From Hydractinia symbiolongicarpus (lineage: Eukaryota; Cnidaria; Hydrozoa; Anthoathecata; Hydractiniidae): DNA of 64,000 nucleotides. Positions 1 through 10,330 of this stretch are shown one piece after another (positions within the stretch are counted from its first letter, which is position 1; each line of letters opens with the position of its first letter). The stretch lies in assembly GCF_029227915.1 (NCBI RefSeq), contig NC_079888.1, forward strand, positions 24,656,001 to 24,720,000, in the 5' to 3' direction. The notes beneath the pieces were generated by a model. That model was not told the origin of the DNA and made no database searches. It worked only from the letters and a program-made list of their open reading frames with translations. Made by a program: the position numbers and the translations under genes.

Positions 1-455
1 CTTGTAGTTTTTAAAAATGTTTTCATTTTTGATGAGACGCTGAATAAAAGAAGTTTAATCGCCGGCAAACGAAAACCTGCGATTTCCCGTAAGTCCTGGA
101 CTCGTCCCGTATAGTCAAAAGTATACAAAGAAAGTACCCAGGGAGTAAACGCATTTCCCAAACGATTTTTTATATTATTTTTTTACCACTAAACGCATGA
201 GACTTGTAGTTTTCAAAAATATTTTCATATTTGATGGGACGGTGAATAAAAGAAGTTTAATCGCCGGCAAACGAAAACCCGCGATTTCCCGTAAATCCCG
301 GGCTTGGCCCGTATAGTCAAAAGTATACAAAAAAGTACCCAGGGAGTAAACTCATTTCCCGAACGATTTTTTAAATTACTTTTTCACCACTAAAACGCAT
401 GAGACTTGTAGTTTTCAAGAATGTTTTCATTTTTGATGAGACGCTGAATAAAAGC

Positions 456-3400
456 AGTTTAATCGCCGGCAAACGAAAACCCGCGATTTCCCGTAAATCC
501 CGGGCTTGGCACGTATAGTCGAATGTATGCAAAGAAAGTACCCTGTGAGTAAACTCATTTCCAGAACGATTTTTTAAATTATTTTTTCACCACTAAAACG
601 CATAAGACTTGTAGTTTTTAAAAATGTTTTCATTTTTGATGAGACGCTGAATAAAAGAAGTTTAATCGCCGGCAAACGAAAACCCGGGATTTCCCGAAAA
701 TCCCTGCTTGGCCCGTATAGTCAAAAGTATACAAAGAAAGTACCCAGGGAGTAAACTCATTTCCCGAACGATTTTTCAAATTATTTTTTCACCACTAAAA
801 CGCATGAGACTTGTAGTTTTCAAAAATGTTTTCATTTTTGATGAGACCCTGAATAAGAGCAGTTTAATCGCCGGCAAACGAAAACCTGCGATTTCCCTAA
901 ATCCCGGACTCGGCCCGTATAGTCAAAAGTATACAAAGAAAGTACCCAGGGAGTATACTCATTTCCAGAACGATTTTTTAAATTATCTTTTCACCACTAA
1001 AACGCATAAGACTTGTAGTTTTTAAAAATGTTTTCATTTTTGATGAGACACTGAATAAAAGAAGTTTAATCGCCGGCAAACGAAAACCCGCGATTTCCCG
1101 TAAATCCCGAGCTTGGTCCGTATAGTCAAAAGTATACAAAGAAAGTACCCTGTGAGTAAACTCATTTCCAGAACGATTTTTTAAATTATTTTTTTACCAC
1201 TAAACGCATGAGACTTGTAGTTTTCAAAAATATTTTCATATTTGATGAGACGCTGAATAAAAGCAGTTAAATCGCCGGCAAACGAAAACCCGCGATTTCC
1301 CGTTAATCCCGGACTCGGCCCGTATAGTCAAAAGTATACAAAGAAAGTACCCTGTGAGTAAACTCATTTCCAGAACGATTTTTTAAATTATTTTTTTACC
1401 ACTAAACGCATGAGACTTGTAGTTTTCAAAAATATTTTCATATTTGATGAGACGCTGAATAAAAGCAGTTAAATCGCCGGCAAACGAAAACCCGCGATTT
1501 CCCGTTAATCCTGGACTCGTCCCGTATATTCGAAAGTATACAAAGAAAGTACCCAGGGAGTAAACGCATTTCCCAAACGATTTTTTATATTATTTTTTTA
1601 CCACTAAACGCATGAGACTTGTAGTTTTCAAGAATGTTTTCATTTTTGATGAGACGCTGAATAAAAGCAGTTTAATCGCCGGCAAACGAAAACCCGCGAT
1701 TTCCCGTAAATCCCGGGCTTGGCACGTATAGTCGAATGTATGCAAAGAAAGTACCCTGTGAGTAAACTCATTTCCAGAACGATTTTTTAAATTATTTTTT
1801 CACCACTAAAACGCATAAGACTTGTAGTTTTTAAAAATGTTTTCATTTTTGATGAGACGCTGAATAAAAGAAGTTTAATCGCCGGCAAACGAAAACCCGG
1901 GATTTCCCGAAAATCCCGGCTTGGCCCGTATAGTCAAAAGTATACAAAGAAAGTACCCAGGGAGTAAACTCATTTCCCGAACGATTTTTCAAATTATTTT
2001 TTCACCACTAAAACGCATGAGACTTGTAGTTTTCAAAAATGTTTTCATTTTTGATGAGACGCTGAATAAGAGCAGTTTAATCGCCGGCAAACGAAAACCT
2101 GCGATTTCCCTAAATCCCGGACTCGGCCCGTATAGTCAAAAGTATACAAAGAAAGTACCCAGGAAGTATACTCATTTCCAGAACGATTTTTTAAATTATC
2201 TTTTCACCACTAAAACGCATAAGACTTGTAGTTTTTAAAAATGTTTTCATTTTTGATGAGACACTGAATAAAAGAAGTTTAATCGCCGGCAAACGAAAAC
2301 CCGCGATTTCCCGTAAATCCCGGGCTTGGCACGTATAGTCGAATGTATGCAAAGAAAGTACCCTGTGAGTAAACTCATTTCCAGAACGATTTTTTAAATT
2401 ATTTTTTCACCACTAAAACGCATAAGACTTGTAGTTTTTAAAAATGTTTTCATTTTTGATGAGACGCTGAATAAAAGAAGTTTAATCGCCGGCAAACGAA
2501 AACCCGGGATTTCCCGAAAATCCCTGCTTGGCCCGTATAGTCAAAAGTATACAAAGAAAGTACCCAGGGAGTAAACTCATTTCCCGAACGATTTTTCAAA
2601 TTATTTTTTCACCACTAAAACGCATGAGACTTGTAGTTTTCAAAAATGTTTTCATTTTTGATGAGACCCTGAATAAGAGCAGTTTAATCGCCGGCAAACG
2701 AAAACCTGCGATTTCCCTAAATCCCGGACTCGGCCCGTATAGTCAAAAGTATACAAAGAAAGTACCCAGGGAGTATACTCATTTCCAGAACGATTTTTTA
2801 AATTATCTTTTCACCACTAAAACGCATAAGACTTGTAGTTTTTAAAAATGTTTTCATTTTTGATGAGACACTGAATAAAAGAAGTTTAATCGCCGGCAAA
2901 CGAAAACCCGCGATTTCCCGTAAATCCCGAGCTTGGTCCGTATAGTCAAAAGTATACAAAGAAAGTACCCTGTGAGTAAACTCATTTCCAGAACGATTTT
3001 TTAAATTATTTTTTTACCACTAAACGCATGAGACTTGTAGTTTTCAAAAATATTTTCATATTTGATGAGACGCTGAATAAAAGCAGTTAAATCGCCGGCA
3101 AACGAAAACCCGCGATTTCCCGTTAATCCCGGACTCGGCCCGTATAGTCAAAAGTATACAAAGAAAGTACCCTGTGAGTAAACTCATTTCCAGAACGATT
3201 TTTTAAATTATTTTTTTACCACTAAACGCATGAGACTTGTAGTTTTCAAAAATATTTTCATATTTGATGAGACGCTGAATAAAAGCAGTTAAATCGCCGG
3301 CAAACGAAAACCCGCGATTTCCCGTTAATCCTGGACTCGTCCCGTATATTCGAAAGTATACAAAGAAAGTACCCAGGGAGTAAACGCATTTCCCAAACGA

Positions 3401-4145
3401 TTTTTTATATTATTTTTTTACCACTAAACGCATGAGACTTGTAGTTTTCAAGAATGTTTTCATTTTTGATGAGACGCTGAATAAAAGCAGTTTAATCGCC
3501 GGCAAACGAAAACCCGCGATTTCCCGTAAATCCCGGGCTTGGCACGTATAGTCGAATGTATGCAAAGAAAGTACCCTGTGAGTAAACTCATTTCCAGAAC
3601 GATTTTTTAAATTATTTTTTCACCACTAAAACGCATAAGACTTGTAGTTTTTAAAAATGTTTTCATTTTTGATGAGACGCTGAATAAAAGAAGTTTAATC
3701 GCCGGCAAACGAAAACCCGGGATTTCCCGAAAATCCCGGCTTGGCCCGTATAGTCAAAAGTATACAAAGAAAGTACCCAGGGAGTAAACTCATTTCCCGA
3801 ACGATTTTTCAAATTATTTTTTCACCACTAAAACGCATGAGACTTGTAGTTTTCAAAAATGTTTTCATTTTTGATGAGACGCTGAATAAGAGCAGTTTAA
3901 TCGCCGGCAAACGAAAACCTGCGATTTCCCTAAATCCCGGACTCGGCCCGTATAGTCAAAAGTATACAAAGAAAGTACCCAGGAAGTATACTCATTTCCA
4001 GAACGATTTTTTAAATTATCTTTTCACCACTAAAACGCATAAGACTTGTAGTTTTTAAAAATGTTTTCATTTTTGATGAGACACTGAATAAAAGAAGTTT
4101 AATCGCCGGCAAACGAAAACCCGCGAGTTCCCGTAAATCCCGGGC
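456..4145. repeat. 9-monomer unit (1,820 bp) in tandem, two copies
   Basis: Positions 456-2275 match 2276-4095 at a constant offset of 1,820 bp, and the match runs on to about 4145. The only difference I found is GCGAGTT at 4127 against GCGATTT at 2307. Rare variants are shared by both copies, for example GAGACCCTG at 845 and 2665 and CCCTGCTTGG at 702 and 2522. The boundary falls inside a monomer: the monomer starting near 2225 has an A5-like left part (GACACTG) and an A2-like right part (GGCACG, GTCGAATGTATGC), which marks it as a recombination hybrid. Confidence 0.85.
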
Positions 4146-5459
4146 TTGGTCCGTATAGTCAAAAGTATACAAAGAAAGTACCCTGTGAGTAAACTCATTT
4201 CCAGAACGATTTTTTAAATTATTTTTTTACCACTAAACGCATGAGACTTGTAGTTTTCAAAAATATTTTCATATTTGATGAGACGCTGAATAAAAGCAGT
4301 TAAATCGCCGGCAAACGAAAACCCGCGATTTCCCGTTAATCCCGGACTCGGCCCGTATAGTCAAAAGTATACAAAGAAAGTACCCTGTGAGTAAACTCAT
4401 TTCCAGAACGATTTTTTAAATTATTTTTTTACCACTAAACGCATGAGACTTGTAGTTTTCAAAAATATTTTCATATTTGATGAGACGCTGAATAAAAGCA
4501 GTTAAATCGCCGGCAAACGAAAACCCGCGATTTCCCGTTAATCCTGGACTCGTCCCGTATATTCGAAAGTATACAAAGAAAGTACCCTGTGAGTAAACTC
4601 ATTTCCCAAACGATTTTTTAAATTATTTTTTCACCACTAATACGCATAAGACTTGTAGTTTTTAAAAATGTTTTCATTTTTGATGAGACGCTGAATAAAA
4701 GAAGTTTAATCGCCGGCAAACGAAAACCCGGGATTTCCCGAAAATCCCGGCTTGGCCCGTATAGTCAAAAGTATACAAAGAAAGTACCCAGGGAGTAAAC
4801 TCATTTCCCGAACGATTTTTTAAATTATTTTTTCACCACTAAAACGCATGAGACTTGTAGTTTTCAAAAATGTTTTCATTTTTGATGAGACGCTGAATAA
4901 AAGCAGTTTAATCGCCGGCAAACGAAAACCTGCGATTTCCTTAAATCCCGGACTCGGCCCGTATAGTCAAAAGTATACAAAGAAAGTACCCAGGGAGTAA
5001 ACTCATTTCCAGAACGATTTTTTAAATTATCTTTTCACCACTAAAACGCATAAGACTTGTAGTTTTTAAAAATGTTTTCATTTTTGATGAGACACTGAAT
5101 AAAAGAAGTTTAATTGCCGGCAAACGAAAACCCGCGATTTCCCGTAAATCCCGGGCTTGGTCCGTATAGTCAAAAGTATACAAAGAAAGTACCCTGTGAG
5201 TAAACTCATTTCCAGAACGATTTTTTAAATTATTTTTTTACCACTAAACGCATGAGACTTGTAGTTTTCAAAAATATTTTCATATTTGATGAGACGCTGA
5301 ATAAAAGCAGTTTAATCGCCGGCAAACGAAAACCCGCGATTTCCGGTAAATCCCGGGCTTGGCCCGTATAGTCAAAAGTATACAAAGAAAGTACCCAGGG
5401 AGTAAACTCATTTCCCGAACGATTTTTTATATTATTTTTTTACCACTAAACGCATGAGA

Positions 5460-6269
5460 CTTGTAGTTTTCAAAAATATTTTCATATTTGATGGGACGCT
5501 GAATAAAAGAAGTTTAATCGCCGGCAAACGAAAATCCGCGATTTCCCGTAAATCCCGGACTCGGCCCGTATAGTCAAAAGTATACAAAGAAAGTACCCAG
5601 GGAGTAAACTCATTTCCCGAACGATTTTTTAAATTATTTTTTCACCACTAAAACGCATAAGACTTGTAGTTTTCAAAAATGTTTTCATTTTTGATGAGAC
5701 GTTGAATAAAAGAAGTTTAATCGCCGGCAAACGAAAACCCGCGATTTCCCGTAAATCCCGGGCTTGGTCCGTATAGTCAAAAGTATACAAAGAAAGTACC
5801 CTGTGAGTAAACTCATTTCCAGAACGATTTTTTAAATTATTTTTTTACCACTAAACGCATGAGACTTGTAGTTTTCAAAAATATTTTCATATTTGATGGG
5901 ACGCTGAATAAAAGAAGTTTAATCGCCGGCAAACGAAAATCCGCGATTTCCCGTAAATCCCGGACTCGGCCCGTATAGTCAAAAGTATACAAAGAAAGTA
6001 CCCAGGGAGTAAACTCATTTCCCGAACGATTTTTTAAATTATTTTTTCACCACTAAAACGCATAAGACTTGTAGTTTTCAAAAATGTTTTCATTTTTGAT
6101 GAGACGTTGAATAAAAGAAGTTTAATCGCCGGCAAACGAAAACCCGCGATTTCCCGTAAATCCCGGGCTTGGTCCGTATAGTCAAAAGTATACAAAGAAA
6201 GTACCCTGTGAGTAAACTCATTTCCAGAACGATTTTTTAAATTATTTTTTTACCACTAAACGCATGAGA
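5460..6269. repeat. G-H dimer (405 bp) in tandem, two copies
   Basis: Monomers starting at 5460 (type G, AAAATCCGCG) and 5663 (type H, GACGTTG, GGTCCG) are repeated at 5865 and 6068 with no difference seen by eye. A third, slightly different G-H pair follows at 6472 and 6675, preceded by an A6-like monomer at 6270 carrying TTTCCGGTAAATC, which also precedes the first pair at 5258. This is the smallest recent duplication in the window. Confidence 0.8.
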
Positions 6270-6684
6270 CTTGTAGTTTTCAAAAATATTTTCATATTTG
6301 ATGAGACGCTGAATAAAAGCAGTTTAATCGCCGGCAAACGAAAACCCGCGATTTCCGGTAAATCCCGGGCTTGGCCCGTATAGTCAAAAGTATACAAAGA
6401 AAGTACCCAGGGAGTAAACTCATTTCCAGAACGATTTTTTATATTATTTTTTTACCACTAAACGCATGAGACTTGTAGTTTTCAAAAATATTTTCATATT
6501 TGATGGGACGCTGAATAAAAGAAGTTTAATCGCCGGCAAACGAAAATCCGTGATTTCCCGTAAATCCCGGACTCGGCCCGTATAGTCAAAAGTATACAAA
6601 GAAAGTACCCAGGGAGTAAACTCATTTCCCGAACGATTTTTTAAATTATTTTTTCACCACTAAAACGCATAAGACTTGTAGTTT

Positions 6685-6706
6685 TCAAAAATGTTTTCAT
6701 TTTTGA
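6685..6706. other. AT-rich stem-loop at monomer positions 11-32
   Basis: The arms TCAAAAATG and CATTTTTGA are perfect 9-bp reverse complements around a TTTT loop. Monomers beginning TTTTTAAAAATG keep the stem with one T-G mismatch. Types G and A6 carry two linked changes that break this pairing but create another perfect stem in a shifted register (AAATAT, loop TTTC, ATATTT). The dyad is plain in the sequence; whether it forms a structure or binds a protein is unknown. Confidence 0.6.
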
Positions 6707-6749
6707 TGAGACGTTGAATAAAAGAAGTTTAATCGCCGGCAAACGAAAA

Positions 6750-6774
6750 CCCGCGATTTCCCGTAAATCCCGGG
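6750..6774. other. G+C-rich central dyad with phased CCCG motifs
   Basis: The arms CCCGCGATTT and AAATCCCGGG pair at 9 of 10 positions around the loop CCCGT, with one C-C mismatch at monomer positions 80 and 96. The stretch is the most G+C-rich part of an AT-rich monomer. CCCG starts at monomer positions 76, 86, 95 and 106, about one helical turn apart, with AT-rich triplets between. A3 monomers repair the mismatch and S monomers carry a compensated pair (see findings). It may be a protein site, a cruciform or a nucleosome rotational signal; none is proven here. Confidence 0.6.
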
Positions 6775-6782
6775 CTTGGCCC

Positions 6783-6800
6783 GTATAGTCAAAAGTATAC
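6783..6800. other. GTATA/TATAC dyad with two alternative loop alleles
   Basis: Perfect 5-bp arms GTATA and TATAC flank an 8-base loop. The loop is GTCAAAAG in most monomers and GTCGAATG in types A2, A6, S, X and the c type of domain D, two linked base changes. Some A2 copies read GTATGC instead of GTATAC on the right arm, which breaks the palindrome by one base. Confidence 0.55.
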
Positions 6801-7887
6801 AAAGAAAGTACCCAGGGAGTAAACTCATTTCCCGAACGATTTTTTAAATTACTTTTTCACCACTAAAACGCATGAGACTTGTAGTTTTTAAAAATGTTTT
6901 CATTTTTGATGAGACGCTGAATAAGAGCAGTTTAATCGCCGGCAAACGAAAACCTGCGATTTCCCTAAATCCCGGACTCGGCCCGTATAGTCAAAAGTAT
7001 ACAAAGAAAGTACCCAGGGAGTAAACTCATTTCCAGAACGATTTTTTAAATTATCTTTTCACCACTAAAACGCATAAGACTTGAAGTTTTTAAAAATGTT
7101 TTCATTTTTGATGAGACACTGAATAAAAGAAGTTTAATCGCCGGCAAACGAAAACCCGCGATTTCCCGTAAATCCCGGGCTTGGTCCGTATAGTCAAAAG
7201 TATACAAAGAAAGTACCCTGTGAGTAAACTCATTTCCAGAACGATTTTTTAAATTATTTTTTTACCACTAAACGCATGAGACTTGTAGTTTTCAAAAATA
7301 TTTTCATATTTGATGAGACGCTGAATAAAAGCAGTTTAATCGCCGGCAAACGAAAACCCGCGATTTTCCGTTAATCCCGGGCTTGGCACGTATAGTCGAA
7401 TGTATACAAAGAAAGTACCCTGTGAGTAAACTCATTTCCAGAACGATTTTTTAAATTATTTTTTCACCACTAAAACGCATGAGACTTGTAGTTTTTCAAA
7501 ATGTTTTCATTTTTGATGAGACGCTGAATAAAAGAAGTTTAATCGCCGGGAAACGAAAACCCGCGATTTCCCGTAAATCCCGGATTGGCCCGTATAGTCA
7601 AAAGTATACAAAGAAAGTACCCAGGGAGTAAACTCATTTCCCGAACGATTTTTTATATTATTTTTTTACCACTAAACGCATGAGACTTGTAGTTTTCAAA
7701 AATATTTTCATATTTGATGGGACGCTGAATAAAAGAAGTTTAATCGCCGGCAAACGAAAACCCGCGATTTCCCGTAAATCCCGGGCTTGGCCCGTATAAT
7801 TAAAAGTATACAAAAAAGTACCCAGGGAGTAAACTCATTTCCCGAACGATTTTTTAAATTACTTTTTCACCACTAAAACGCATGAGA

Positions 7888-10318
7888 CTTGTAGTTTTTA
7901 AAAATATTTTCATTTTTGATGAGACTCTGAATAAAAGAAGTTTGATCGCCGGCAAACGAAAACCTGCGATTTCCCGTAATTTCTGGACTCGGCCCGTATA
8001 GTCAAAAGTATACAAAGAAAGTACCCAGGAAGTAAACTGATTTCCCAAAGGATTTTTTAAATTATTATTTCACCACTAAAACGCATTAGACTTGTAGTTT
8101 TCAAGAATGTTTTCATTTTTGATGAGACGCTGAATAAAAGCAGTTTAATCGCCGGCAAACGAAAACCCGCGATTTCCCGTAAATCCCGGGCTTGGCACGT
8201 ATAGTCGAATGTATGCAAAGAAAGTACCCTGTGAGTAAACTCATTTCCAGAACGATTTTTTAAATTATTTTTTCACCACTAAAACGCATAAGACTTGTAG
8301 TTTTTAAAAATGTTTTCATTTTTGATGAGACGCTGAATAAAAGAAGTTTAATCGCCGGCAAACGAAAACCCGGGATTTCCCGAAAATCCCGGCTTGGCCC
8401 GTATAGTCAAAAGTATACAAAGAAAGTACCCAGGGAGTAAACTCATTTCCCGAACGAATTTTTAAATTATTTTTTCACCACTAAAACGCATGAGACTTGT
8501 AGTTTTCAAAAATGTTTTCATTTTTGATGAGACGCTGAATAAGAGCAGTTTAATCGCCGGCAAACGAAAACCTGCGATTTCCCTAAATCCCGGACTCGGC
8601 CCGTATAGTCAAAAGTATACAAAGAAAGTACCCAGGGAGTAAACTCATTTCCAGAACGATTTTTTAAATTATCTTTTCACCACTAAAACGCATAAGACTT
8701 GTAGTTTTTAAAAATGTTTTCATTTTTGATGAGACACTGAATAAAAGAAGTTTAATCGCCGGCAAACGAAAACCCGCGATTTCCCGTAAATCCCGGGCTT
8801 GGTCCGTATAGTCAAAAGTATACAAAGAAAGTACCCTGTGAGTAAACTCATTTCCAGAACGATTTTTTAAATTATTTTTTTACCACTAAACGCATGAGAC
8901 TTGTAGTTTTCAAAAATATTTTCATATTTGATGAGACGCTGAATAAAAGCAGTTTAATCGCCGGCAAACGAAAACCCGCGATTTCCCGTTAATCCCGGGC
9001 TTGGCACGTATAGTCGAATGTATACAAAGAAAGTACCCTGTGAGTAAACTCATTTCCAGAACGATTTTTTAAATTATTTTTTCACCACTAAAACGCATGA
9101 GACTTGTAGTTTTTAAAAATATTTTCATTTTTGATGAGACTCTGAATAAAAGAAGTTTGATCGCCGGCAAACGAAAACCTGCGATTTCCCGTAATTTCTG
9201 GACTCGGCCAGTATAGTCAAAAGTATACAAAGAAAGTACCCAGGAAGTAAACTGATTTCCCAAAGGATTTTTTAAATTATTATTTCACCACTAAAACGCA
9301 TTAGACTTGTAGTTTTCAAGAATGTTTTTTATTTTTGATGAGACGCTGAATAAAAGCAGTTTAATCGCCGGCAAACGAAAACCCGCGATTTCCCGTAAAT
9401 CCCGGGCTTGGCACGTATAGTCGAATGTATGCAAAGAAAGTACCCTGTGAGTAAACTCATTTCCAGAACGATTTTTTAAATTATTTTTTCACCACTAAAA
9501 CGCATAAGACTTGTAGTTTTTAAAAATGTTTTCATTTTTGATGAGACGCTGAATAAAAGAAGTTTAATCGCCGGCAAACGAAAACCCGGGATTTCCCGAA
9601 AATCCCGGCTTGGCCCGTATAGTCAAAAGTATACAAAGAAAGTACCCAGGGAGTAAACTCATTTCCCGAACGATTTTTTAAATTATTTTTTCACCACTAA
9701 AACGCATGAGACTTGTAGTTTTCAAAAATGTTTTCATTTTTGATGAGACGCTGAATAAGAGCAGTTTAATCGCCGGCAAACGAAAACCCGCGATTTCCCT
9801 AAATCCCGGACTCGGCCCGTATAGTCAAAAGTATACAAAGAAAGTACCCAGGGAGTAAACTCATTTCCAGAACGATTTTTTAAATTATCTTTTCACCACT
9901 AAAACGCATAAGACTTGTAGTTTTTAAAAATGTTTTCATTTTTGATGAGACACTGAATAAAAGAAGTTTAATCGCCGGCAAACGAAAACCCGCGATTTCC
10001 CGTAAATCCCGGGCTTGGTCCGTATAGTCAAAAGTATACAAAGAAAGTACCCTGTGAGTAAACTCATTTCCAGAACGATTTTTTAAATTATTTTTTTACC
10101 ACTAAACGCATGAGACTTGTAGTTTTCAAAAATATTTTCATATTTGATGAGACGCTGAATAAAAGCAGTTTAATCGCCGGCAAACGAAAACCCGCGATTT
10201 CCCGTTAATCCCGGGCTTGGCACGTATAGTCTAATGTATGCAAAGAAAGTACCCTGTGAGTAAACTCATTTCCAGAACGATTTTTTAAATTATTTTTTCA
10301 CCACTAAAACGCATAAGA
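7888..10318. repeat. 6-monomer unit A1-A2-A3-A4-A5-A6 (1,215 bp), two copies
   Basis: A1 monomers start at 7888 and 9103, 1,215 bp apart, each followed by A2, A3, A4, A5 and A6 in the same order. The copies are close but not identical; for example the second has a longer T run in its A2 monomer (near 9325) and CCCGCG in place of CCTGCG in A4 (near 9786). The second copy ends with an A6 monomer whose right half ends CGCATAAGA like A2, and A3 follows directly at 10319. This six-type order is the simplest candidate for the ancestral unit of domain A. Confidence 0.8.
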
Positions 10319-10330
10319 CTTGTAGTTTTT

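Larger units (their letters stand above)
6675..6877. repeat. Representative full-length 203-bp monomer
   Basis: This copy is very close to the consensus I derived by eye and serves as a numbering reference, with position 1 at the C of CTTGTAG. It differs from the consensus at two places, GTTG for GCTG near position 40 and TTACTTTTT for TTATTTTTT near position 178. The consensus is 203 bp with 41 C and 36 G, and has 12 CpG. Nearly all monomers carry GCCGGC at positions 61-66, GTATAC at 121-126 and TTTAAA at about 169-174, so NaeI, BstZ17I and DraI type sites recur once per repeat. The 202-bp form usually lacks one base in the tail, reading TTTTTTTACCACTAAACG. Confidence 0.9.

Noticed and set aside
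708-4058. Four plus-strand open frames of 105 codons at 708, 1921, 2528 and 3741
   Set aside because: They are the same satellite segment seen four times at 9- and 6-monomer spacing. They cross monomer borders, have no upstream gene signals, and the amino-acid sequence is just the monomer read through in successive frames.
5420-5450. Yeast-type replication origin core (TTTTATATTAT in the tail of 202-bp monomers)
   Set aside because: It matches 10 of 11 positions of the budding yeast consensus, but such matches are common by chance in AT-rich DNA and nothing suggests a yeast host.
6716-6724. AATAAA polyadenylation signal in each monomer
   Set aside because: The hexamer is present in most monomers, but no transcript unit, promoter or coding region accompanies it.
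6780-6800. RNA polymerase III internal promoter or tRNA-derived origin of the monomer
   Set aside because: GTCGAATG only loosely resembles a B box (GGTTCGANTCC), no A box lies at a suitable distance, and no cloverleaf can be drawn.
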